Part shown: piece after piece, positions 1 through 8,479 of the stretch
Numbering within the stretch: the first letter of the stretch is position 1
Layout of the letters: every line of letters begins with the position of its first letter
Assembly (NCBI GenBank): GCA_964550345.1
Contig: CAZJYZ010000013.1
Location: 1-64,000 of the forward strand
Length of the DNA stretch: 64,000 nucleotides
Direction: 5' to 3'
Source of the DNA: JAAEUB01 sp964550345
GTDB lineage: Bacteria > Pseudomonadota > Alphaproteobacteria > Rhodobacterales > Rhodobacteraceae
Program-made: the position numbers and the translations under genes
The notes under the pieces: generated by a model
What the model was told of the DNA's origin: nothing
The model's database searches: none
What the model saw: the letters and a program-made list of their open reading frames with translations, nothing else

Positions 1-1060
<1,060 letters not shown>

Positions 1061-1061
<1 letters not shown>

Positions 1062-1621
1062 TACCCGACCTCTTTCATGGAATTCTGGAGTGCGTTCAGG
1101 CGCGAGCGGATCGAGCTGTCGATCATTTTCGAGCCAACTTTAATAACAAGGCCGCCGATGAGGTCTTCATCCACGGCCAGATTGATTTTTACGTCCTTGC
1201 CAATTGACGCTTTCAGCGATTTGGCAAGTTTGTCCTGTTGCGCCTTTGTCAGCGACTTGGCGGCGGTAACCTCGGCGGTTACTTCGCCCTTATCCTCGGC
1301 AATTGCGTCGCGCAGAGCCTGGATAAGCTGCGGCAGGGCAAACAGGCGACGCTTGGAGGCCATCAGGCCCAGCGTACCAGTCATATCCGGCGACAGCTTC
1401 ATTTTCTTTGCAATAGCTGCAATGGCCGCGCCCTGTTCTTCGCGGGTATAGACCGGCGAAGAAATCAAGGCTTGCAGATCACCTGACGCGCCAAGAGCAG
1501 CGTCCAGAGCGTTTACATCCGCCTCTAATGCAGGGAGTTTGCTGGCATCGCGGGCCAGCTCAAAAATTGCAGTGGCATAGCGCTGGGCTATGCCGGTTGA
1601 GATCGAGACTGGTTCAGACAC
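1061..1621 (-). CDS. atpH: ATP synthase F1 subunit delta
   Basis: Delta subunit (OSCP-type), which joins the F1 head to the peripheral stalk. I chose the GTG at 1621-1619, giving 186 aa that start (V/M)SEPVSISTGIAQRYATAIF, because family members usually begin MSEP and a GGAAGG ribosome site lies just upstream. An in-frame ATG at 1663 would add 14 residues but has no ribosome site. The C-terminal half carries the typical segment DEDLIGGLVIKVGSKMID followed by SIRSRLNALQ. First gene of the atp operon; it overlaps atpA by one base. Confidence 0.95.
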
Positions 1622-1722
1622 GTCCACCCTTCCGATGTCATGAGCCCCATCGTTTCCTGCCATCGGCAGGTGGGGCGGCTGTTAAAGATGCCGCATGTTC
1701 GCGTGTCATCAAAATCGCGTGG

Positions 1723-1751
1723 GGTGTAGCAGACGGTTTTAATCCCCGCAA
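1723..1751 (-). promoter_or_regulatory. Candidate promoter of the atp operon
   Basis: On the minus strand TTGCGG (1751-1746) is followed after 17 bases by TACACC (1728-1723), a weak sigma-70-like pair about 100 bases upstream of the atpH GTG. The rest of the 1664-1927 gap shows no coding sequence or clear structure. Called only from box spacing, so treat it as tentative. Confidence 0.35.
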
Positions 1752-1927
1752 CTGCCTTGGGCCTGTTTAGCGCAAACTTTAAAGCCTTATTTAGAAAGCT
1801 TTGGGCGCAATTTGCGAAAATGCGTCAATCCGGCGCGCCTTTAGCAGGGGGAAATCCGGCGGGAATCGCTGTGATTCCGCTCTATCTGGCCAACTTCCAG
1901 GGATGAACCCATATCGAATAATGAGGT

Positions 1928-2686
1928 TCATATTGCCTTGTCGGATGCGCTTGGCTCAGGCACGCCCAGCCCCTCAAGCACTCTCAACGGACGTTTCACC
2001 CGTTCGGCAAGCCCAGGCCGTGTCGGGGCCGGCACCTGTTTTGAAGCTTCGACGATCAGGACCCCCCCACGCATCACCAGAGGCAGCCCCCTGCCCGCGC
2101 GCTCCCATGCCTTACCGGTTTTCAACCAGAACCGTTTTTCCGAGGGCGGTTGATAAAGAGCTGAGGCATGCCGCTCAACGACAAACCCATGACGTTTGAG
2201 CTGGGCTTCTAACTGGCCGGACGAATAGGGGCGGCCAAAGCCAAACGGTGTTTTGTCGGACCGCGACCATAGCCCGGCACGGTTGGGGACAATGAATAGC
2301 GCGCGCCCACCGGGACCAAGTACCCGGTAACATTCGTCCAGCAGCAGGTCAGGGTTTTCACTGGTCTCTAACCCGTGCAATACGATCAGCCGGTCGACCA
2401 TGCCGGTTTCCAAAGGCCACATCGTATCTTCGCACAGGACCGCGACGTTTGGCGCCCCGGCTGGCCAGGGCATGACGCCCTGTGGCGCGGGCATCAGCCC
2501 GATGACCCGGCGCGCCTTGCCCAGATAGGGGCGCAAAAGCGGTACCGCAAAGCCAAAGCCGACCACGGTTTGCCCCTTCGCCGCTGGCCAGAAACCCTGC
2601 ACGTTATCACGCACAACGCGCTGCGCGGCCCGACCCAGCGCCGAACGATAATAAAAGTTCCTCAGATCACGCACATCCAGGTGCAT
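1928..2686 (-). CDS. SAM-dependent class I methyltransferase (type 11 fold)
   Basis: A 252-aa protein with a degenerate Rossmann methyltransferase core: TVVGFGFAVPLL occupies the place of motif I, and the later motif LLLDECYRVLGPGGRALFIVPN is clear (acceptor strand, then the GPGGR turn). The carboxyl end is proline- and arginine-rich. Substrate unknown. Such genes commonly lie beside gloB in Rhodobacterales, as here. It is co-oriented with the FMN reductase and the DUF938 gene upstream (71-bp gap), so the three may share a transcript. Confidence 0.8.
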   Translation of the reverse strand: MHLDVRDLRNFYYRSALGRAAQRVVRDNVQGFWPAAKGQTVVGFGFAVPLLRPYLGKARRVIGLMPAPQGVMPWPAGAPNVAVLCEDTMWPLETGMVDRLIVLHGLETSENPDLLLDECYRVLGPGGRALFIVPNRAGLWSRSDKTPFGFGRPYSSGQLEAQLKRHGFVVERHASALYQPPSEKRFWLKTGKAWERAGRGLPLVMRGGVLIVEASKQVPAPTRPGLAERVKRPLRVLEGLGVPEPSASDKAI

Positions 2687-2757
2687 TGAATTAACCTCTG
2701 GCCGCCTCCGATCGTAGAGGCATCACGCCCTCAGCCTAGCGGTTTCATTTAAAAAGG

Positions 2758-3294
2758 CTATGCCTGATCCTTCAGGTTCGCCATAAGCTCGGTCAGGTTT
2801 CGCAGGTAAAAGGGGCTGGTCAACTGGCCGTTCTCGTCAAACGCCTCGCCCGCCTTGGCGACAAGCACTTCAGGCCCGGTCAACAGGTTGGGGCGAAACG
2901 GGGTCATGGCCAGACGCAGGGCAAACTGTGCTCGCGCGCCGCCAGCACGCCGTGCTGCGGCAGAAACAATTGCCACCGGCTTGCCCTGCCATACCGCGTA
3001 TTCGGCCCGGCTAACCCAGTCCAGGGCATTTTTCAGCACGCCTGAAAAACTGGAATTGTATTCGGGGGTGGCGATAACAACTGCATCTGCCGCAGCGATC
3101 TGATCTGACAGTTCCTGCACCCTTGCGGGTATGCCCTCGGCATCTTCAAGGTCACCGTTATAAAGGGGCAGGTTCAGATCACCCTCGGTAAATTCAGCGC
3201 CCGGCATCAACCGTCCAGCTTCGCGCACCAGTTGCCGGTTGTGAGAGGCCGCCCGAAGCGAGCCACAGATGCCCAATAATTTGAAGTCACTCAT
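2758..3294 (-). CDS. NAD(P)H-dependent FMN reductase family protein
   Basis: A 178-aa flavodoxin-like oxidoreductase. The phosphate-binding loop GICGSLRAASHNRQL near residue 8 and the segment VVIATPEYNSSFSGVLKNALDW near residue 75 are signatures of the NADPH-dependent FMN reductase/quinone reductase group (ChrR, azoreductase-like). Probably a soluble cytoplasmic FMN enzyme that reduces quinones or other electrophiles; the physiological substrate cannot be read from the sequence. It lies 21 bp downstream of the DUF938 methyltransferase in the same direction. Confidence 0.85.
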   Translation of the reverse strand: MSDFKLLGICGSLRAASHNRQLVREAGRLMPGAEFTEGDLNLPLYNGDLEDAEGIPARVQELSDQIAAADAVVIATPEYNSSFSGVLKNALDWVSRAEYAVWQGKPVAIVSAAARRAGGARAQFALRLAMTPFRPNLLTGPEVLVAKAGEAFDENGQLTSPFYLRNLTELMANLKDQA

Positions 3295-3315
3295 TTCGAT
3301 TTTCCATTGTCCAGT

Positions 3316-3960
3316 TCATTTGCGCCAAACAAGGCACAGATTGTTTGCCGGCATTTCCAATTGCGCTTCAGGGATCAGTCCGGCCGAGCGCGCGATTTCT
3401 TTCATCCACTCAACGTCTTTGTACCCGGCCGCAGGGTCCTCGGCCATAATCCGTCCATGAAAACTTTCATCCCCGGCCGAACGAAACTCACCTTCCGTAC
3501 GAAACGGTCCGTAAACAAAGAATACACCCCCGGCCACCAGCGACCTTGAGGCGCCGTCAATCACATTCTGTGCAGCATCATGGCTGATAAGGTGGAAAAG
3601 ATTACCGATGTTCACAAAATTAAAGTCACCTATGTGCCAGCCTGGCCCGGATGCATCCAGCCTGCGCGCTGGAAGCAGGTTTTCGCCGCCGTCAGCCGCC
3701 GCCCAGGCATCAATGGATGCCAACCGCTCAGCTGCAATGTCTGTCGGTTGCCAGATGATTTCGGGAAAGCTCTGCGCATATACCACCACGTGCTGCCCGG
3801 TGCCCGAGGCTATCTCCAGCGCCCTGCCCTTGTCTGGCAGGAATGCCTTCATGGCGGCACTTATAGGCCCGACATTGCGCAAGGCCGATGGCGCGCTCAG
3901 ACGTCCATCGCCTAACGTGTCGGCATTTGAATGCACCTGTGGTCGTTCCCCGGCTGTCAT
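3316..3960 (-). CDS. DUF938 family SAM-dependent methyltransferase-like protein
   Basis: A 214-aa protein with motif I ALEIASGTGQHVVVYAQSFP and the DUF938 segment FNFVNIGNLFHLI; later FVYGPFRTEG matches the family. The ATG at 3960 is preceded by AGGAGGG, far better than an in-frame start 39 bases further upstream. Role and substrate are not known for the family. It faces gloB across 80 bp, so the two are divergently transcribed. Confidence 0.85.
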   Translation of the reverse strand: MTAGERPQVHSNADTLGDGRLSAPSALRNVGPISAAMKAFLPDKGRALEIASGTGQHVVVYAQSFPEIIWQPTDIAAERLASIDAWAAADGGENLLPARRLDASGPGWHIGDFNFVNIGNLFHLISHDAAQNVIDGASRSLVAGGVFFVYGPFRTEGEFRSAGDESFHGRIMAEDPAAGYKDVEWMKEIARSAGLIPEAQLEMPANNLCLVWRK

Positions 3961-4040
3961 CGCGCCCTCCTGCTCCACATATTGCCATCCTGCCCGCAAT
4001 CGGCAAGACTGTGCTGATTTTTGTAGCCATGAGGTACAAC

Positions 4041-4808
4041 ATGAGCCTTGAACTTGTCACCATCCCCTGCCTTGCGGACAATTATGCCTTTTTGCTGCAT
4101 GAAAGCGAAACCGGGGAAACCTTGCTTGCGGATGCGCCGGAAAGCTGGCCGATCATGGCAGCCCTAGAAGCACGCGGCTGGCGACTGACTCACATTCTGC
4201 TGACCCACCACCACTACGACCATATAGACGGGGTCGAAGATTTGCGGGAGGCCTTTGGTGCAAAAATGATCGGGGCCGCCGCGGATGCCGGGCGCCTGCC
4301 CACGCTTGACCAGCAGGTTGCCGATGGGGATAGCTTCACCTTCGCCGGGCATGACGTGCAGGTTTTTGACGTTTCAGGCCATACTGTGGGCCACGTGGCT
4401 TTTTACATCCCCGATGCCAAATCCGTCTTCACCGGCGATAGCCTGATGGCTTTGGGATGTGGACGGCTGTTTGAGGGGAGCACCGCCCAAATGTGGGACA
4501 GCCTGTCAAAACTTGCTGCCCTGCCAGACGATACATTGGTCTGTTCGGGACACGAATATACCGCGTCAAACGCCGCCTTTGCTGTCACCATCGAGCCTGA
4601 AAACCTGGCATTGGCAGAGCGCCAGGCCGATATCGCCAAAGCCCGCACCAAGGATGAGGCAACCGTGCCCTCGCTCCTGTCACTTGAAAAAGCGACCAAC
4701 CCTTTCCTGCGCGCGCATCTGTCGCAAGTGAAAGCTGCGATCGGCTTGCAAGCGGCTTCGGATGTGGAAACATTCGCGGAAATCCGCCGCCGAAAGGACA
4801 ATTTTTAG
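4041..4808 (+). CDS. gloB: Hydroxyacylglutathione hydrolase (glyoxalase II)
   Basis: Hydrolyses S-D-lactoylglutathione to D-lactate and glutathione, the second step of methylglyoxal detoxification. The binuclear-metal motif LTHHHYDHIDG, the segments GHTVGHVAFYI and FTGDSLMALGCGRLFEG, the later histidine in CSGHEYTASNAAFA, and the C-terminal RRRKDNF that contacts glutathione are all present. At 255 aa it has normal length. The start at 4041 has GAGG six bases ahead. Next gene is clpA on the same strand. ChaC at 12614 also acts on glutathione but is not linked by operon. Confidence 0.97.
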   Translation: MSLELVTIPCLADNYAFLLHESETGETLLADAPESWPIMAALEARGWRLTHILLTHHHYDHIDGVEDLREAFGAKMIGAAADAGRLPTLDQQVADGDSFTFAGHDVQVFDVSGHTVGHVAFYIPDAKSVFTGDSLMALGCGRLFEGSTAQMWDSLSKLAALPDDTLVCSGHEYTASNAAFAVTIEPENLALAERQADIAKARTKDEATVPSLLSLEKATNPFLRAHLSQVKAAIGLQAASDVETFAEIRRRKDNF

Positions 4809-4960
4809 GCCTCATCAACGCATCGTGCGAAAAAATTGACAAGAAAAGGCTTGAACATACGCGCAGAAAACCGAACTTTAAGCTTATGAGGCCACAATCG
4901 GTCCCGGGACAAACCGGACCAGCACACTCACAGGCCCTTCAAAAAAACGGAGCAACACTC

Positions 4961-7288
4961 GTGCCGTCATTTTCGAATACCCTAGAACAGGCCATTCACG
5001 CCGCCTTGGCGCTTGCCAATCGCAGGCATCATGAACTGGCAACGCTGGAACATCTACTGCTGGCGTTGATTGATGAACCCGACGCAGCAGAGGTTATGCG
5101 TGCTTGCTCGGTTGATCTGGAAGAGCTGCGCAAAGTGGTCGTCACCTTCATTGACGAAGAGCTGACGACGCTGGAAACGGATATTGAGGGTAGCGAGGCT
5201 GTTCCCACATCGGCCTTCCAGCGGGTCATTCAGCGTGCGGCAATCCATGTGCAAAGCTCGGGCCGGACCGAGGTTACCGGAGCAAACGTTCTGGTCGCGA
5301 TCTTTGCCGAACGCGAATCCAACGCCACCTTTTTCCTAAATGAGCAGGATATGACCCGTTATGATGCGGTCAATTATATCGCCCATGGTGTGGCAAAAGA
5401 TCCCGGCTTTAGCGATGCAAAACCTGTTACCGGCACAAATAGCGAAGGGTTTGAGGATGAAATCCCCGACCTTGACAGTGAACCGGCAGAAACAGCCCTG
5501 TCAAAATATTGCGTTGACCTCAACGCCAAGGCCTCAGCTGGGGATATTGACCCGCTGATTGGACGTTCGCACGAAGTTGAGCGCTGCATTCAGGTCCTGT
5601 GCCGCCGGCGCAAGAACAACCCGCTTCTGGTAGGTGACCCCGGTGTTGGCAAAACTGCCATTGCCGAAGGGCTGGCCCATAATATCGTACTTGGGGAAAC
5701 GCCGGAAATCCTGTCGGGAACCACGATTTTTTCCCTTGATATGGGCGCGCTTTTGGCGGGCACCCGCTATCGGGGCGACTTTGAAGAGCGGCTGAAAGCG
5801 GTCGTCAACGAGTTGGAAGAGCATCCCGACGCGGTTTTGTTCATCGATGAAATTCATACTGTAATTGGCGCAGGCGCAACCTCAGGCGGCGCGATGGACG
5901 CGTCTAACTTGCTCAAACCCGCTTTACAGGGTGGCAAACTGCGCTGCATGGGCTCAACTACTTACAAGGAATACCGTCAGCATTTCGAAAAGGATCGCGC
6001 GCTCAGCCGCCGGTTCCAGAAAATCGACGTTAATGAACCCAGTGTGGATGACACAATCAAGATTCTGCGTGGCCTCAAGCCCTATTTCGAAGAACACCAT
6101 TCGGTGCGCTACACGGCTGAAGCGCTGAAATCTGCGGTCGAACTGTCAGATCGCTATATCAATGACCGCAAACTGCCGGATAAGGCGATTGACGTGATTG
6201 ACGAAGCAGGTGCTGCGCAACATCTGCTTGCGCCCTCAAAACGGCGCAAATCCCTTGGGCCAAAAGACATCGAAGCCATTGTTGCCAAGATTGCCCGCAT
6301 CCCGCCAAAAAGCGTCTCGAAAGACGATCAGGAAGTGCTGCGCGATCTGGAAGTATCGCTTAAACGCGTGGTGTTCGGGCAGGATCTGGCCATCGACGCG
6401 CTGGCTTCGGCCATAAAACTGGCCCGTGCCGGGCTGCGTGAGCCGGAAAAACCCATTGGCAATTACCTGTTCACCGGTCCGACCGGTGTCGGCAAAACCG
6501 AGGTTGCCAAACAGCTTGCGGACAATCTGGGCGTGGAACTTTTGCGCTTTGACATGTCTGAATACATGGAAAAGCACGCGGTTTCACGCCTGATCGGCGC
6601 CCCTCCGGGCTATGTTGGCTTTGATCAGGGCGGGCTATTGACCGACGGCGTCGACCAACACCCACATTGCGTGCTGCTGCTCGATGAGATCGAAAAGGCC
6701 CACCCGGATGTTTATAACATCCTGCTGCAGGTCATGGACCACGGTGAATTGACGGATCATAACGGCCGCACGGTCAATTTCCGCAATGTGGTGCTGATCA
6801 TGACCTCAAACGCCGGGGCACAGGAACAGGCCAAGGCGGCCATCGGCTTTGGCCGCGACCGGCGCGAGGGCGAAGACACCGCAGCGGTAGAACGTATGTT
6901 CACGCCGGAATTCCGTAACCGGCTGGATGCGGTGATCAGCTTTGCCCCTCTGGGCAAAGAGGTAATTCTGCAGGTTGTCGAAAAATTTGTGCTGCAGCTT
7001 GAAGCCCAGCTACTTGATCGCGGCGTTTCCATTGAACTGACCCGCGCTGCCGCTGAATGGATCGCAGAACGTGGCTATGACGACAAAATGGGCGCACGCC
7101 CACTGGCCCGGATCATTCAGGAGCATATTAAGAAGCCTCTGGCCGAAGAGCTGCTGTTTGGCAAACTCGCCAAAGGTGGGCTGGTACAAGTCGGTGTTAA
7201 GGGCGGCGAGTTGGACCTGCGCATCGAAAAGCCCGAAAGCAAGCAAATTGCCACCAAGAAAAAACCACCACTTCTGACCGCTGATTAA
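4961..7288 (+). CDS. clpA: ATP-dependent Clp protease ATP-binding subunit ClpA
   Basis: AAA+ unfoldase that feeds substrates to ClpP, with ClpS as adaptor for N-end-rule substrates. GTG at 4961 gives 775 aa starting (V/M)PSFSNTLEQAIHAALALAN, the family start; CGGAG precedes it. An upstream in-frame ATG at 4886 adds an unconserved tail. The N domain covers about residues 1-145. The D1 Walker A is GDPGVGKTA near residue 225 and the D2 Walker A is GPTGVGKTE near 506, with LFIDEIHT and LLLDEIEK as Walker B. No clpS lies next to it. A TTGACA at 4836-4841 may be its -35 box but no good -10 box follows. Confidence 0.97.
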   Translation: MPSFSNTLEQAIHAALALANRRHHELATLEHLLLALIDEPDAAEVMRACSVDLEELRKVVVTFIDEELTTLETDIEGSEAVPTSAFQRVIQRAAIHVQSSGRTEVTGANVLVAIFAERESNATFFLNEQDMTRYDAVNYIAHGVAKDPGFSDAKPVTGTNSEGFEDEIPDLDSEPAETALSKYCVDLNAKASAGDIDPLIGRSHEVERCIQVLCRRRKNNPLLVGDPGVGKTAIAEGLAHNIVLGETPEILSGTTIFSLDMGALLAGTRYRGDFEERLKAVVNELEEHPDAVLFIDEIHTVIGAGATSGGAMDASNLLKPALQGGKLRCMGSTTYKEYRQHFEKDRALSRRFQKIDVNEPSVDDTIKILRGLKPYFEEHHSVRYTAEALKSAVELSDRYINDRKLPDKAIDVIDEAGAAQHLLAPSKRRKSLGPKDIEAIVAKIARIPPKSVSKDDQEVLRDLEVSLKRVVFGQDLAIDALASAIKLARAGLREPEKPIGNYLFTGPTGVGKTEVAKQLADNLGVELLRFDMSEYMEKHAVSRLIGAPPGYVGFDQGGLLTDGVDQHPHCVLLLDEIEKAHPDVYNILLQVMDHGELTDHNGRTVNFRNVVLIMTSNAGAQEQAKAAIGFGRDRREGEDTAAVERMFTPEFRNRLDAVISFAPLGKEVILQVVEKFVLQLEAQLLDRGVSIELTRAAAEWIAERGYDDKMGARPLARIIQEHIKKPLAEELLFGKLAKGGLVQVGVKGGELDLRIEKPESKQIATKKKPPLLTAD

Positions 7289-7309
7289 GCATGTGTGATC
7301 GAATGAATG

Positions 7310-7345
7310 GGGTGTAGCCACGTCGAAGTGTCTGCACCCTTTTTA
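7310..7345 (+). terminator. Intrinsic terminator after clpA
   Basis: An 8-bp stem (7310-7317 GGGTGTAG with 7332-7339 CTGCACCC, one G-U pair) is followed by TTTTTA. It sits 21 bases after the clpA stop and immediately before the stop of the convergent gene at 7346, so it probably ends clpA transcription. Confidence 0.7.
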
Positions 7346-8443
7346 TTAAGACTTTCTGCCTGATATCAGGTATTTTCCCCATATCAGGGCCAGACCGATC
7401 ACCAGGGTTGAAATCAAAATCATTGGATCAAGTTGATTTGAACCTCCATTAATCGAGCTGCGTAAAACAGCGCCAACATGGTCAAATGGCAACCCCAGGC
7501 TTGCAGCCTGCAACCAGTCTGGTGCAGCGGCCAGCGGGATCTGACTACCGCCTAGAGCACCCTGATAAAACACTACGGGTACCAGAATTATCAAACTCGG
7601 CAGGCCGACAAGTGCCAGCAAGCCGTTGAACAACAACGAAATAACCACCATTAGCGCCCAACATGTCAGCCAGAATTGGATGAAACCATCAGCGGTACCG
7701 GCGGTCAAGCTAACGACGATTGCCAACATCAAAGTTGCAATGCCCGAGGATATTATTGGCAAGAGGCTGGTCACCCCAGCTGCCCCCGGGCCGGAGGCTC
7801 CAACACCTTTCAGGCTCAGAAACGTCAATATAGCCCCGACCAAAGACGCAAGCCAGATGACAAATGCAGAGACAAAGGGGGCCATGCCTGAAGCATTCTC
7901 GGCTAAGGGATGTATCGTTTCGCTGGTCACGGCGACAGGCAGTTCGGTGCCGGGCAATTGCCCTTTGGCGAAAGCCAGTCGGATACCTGTCACGGCTGCG
8001 GCAATCCCCGTAGTCAGCATCCCCGGTAATTGCGCAGAGATCTGGCTTTCTGCCATCGTCAGGTGGCCGCCGTTAATCACCGAAAACGGAACCGGCTCAT
8101 CGCCAATAATATCCTTGGTAAAGCTGGGTGGTAGCAATAAAATAGCAACGATTTCCTCGGCCTCCAGGGCGGCACGCGCCGCGCCTTCAGTTTCAAACTC
8201 AACCAGCTTGAATGGAAAACGTTCTCCAAACCCCTCGGCAAGTCGACTGCCCGCATTCAATGGCGGAATGCGGATGCCTTCATCTTGATTGACCAGTCCC
8301 AGTTGCAGGTTTTCGGCCAAACGTTCAGGGTTTGGCGGTGCCGAAAGATTAAACAAGGAAAAAATCAGGGCCATCATAACGGGCACCAAAATGATACCGG
8401 GGAACATTGGATGTTGTCTAAGGCTTTCGAAAGTCGCTCTCAT
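7346..8443 (-). CDS. YhgE/Pip-like ABC-2-type membrane protein
   Basis: A 365-aa membrane protein: one N-terminal membrane segment (about residues 13-32), a periplasmic domain of about 150 residues, then five or six membrane segments. The segments LGLVNQDEG and TIHPLAENASGMAPFVSAFVIW match the YhgE/Pip branch of the ABC-2 permease fold. No ATPase gene is nearby. It has an excellent ribosome site (AGGAGGAGGAGACA then ATG) and starts 36 bp after the giant coiled-coil gene, so it is probably the third gene of that unit. Function unknown; export or envelope remodelling is possible. Confidence 0.7.
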   Translation of the reverse strand: MRATFESLRQHPMFPGIILVPVMMALIFSLFNLSAPPNPERLAENLQLGLVNQDEGIRIPPLNAGSRLAEGFGERFPFKLVEFETEGAARAALEAEEIVAILLLPPSFTKDIIGDEPVPFSVINGGHLTMAESQISAQLPGMLTTGIAAAVTGIRLAFAKGQLPGTELPVAVTSETIHPLAENASGMAPFVSAFVIWLASLVGAILTFLSLKGVGASGPGAAGVTSLLPIISSGIATLMLAIVVSLTAGTADGFIQFWLTCWALMVVISLLFNGLLALVGLPSLIILVPVVFYQGALGGSQIPLAAAPDWLQAASLGLPFDHVGAVLRSSINGGSNQLDPMILISTLVIGLALIWGKYLISGRKS

Positions 8444-8479
8444 TGTCTCCTCCTCCTGCTTTAGTGCATGATTGTGATG

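Noticed and set aside
1664..1927. A gene or RNA in the gap before the atp operon
   Set aside because: Open frames there lack ribosome sites and the sequence shows only a possible promoter.
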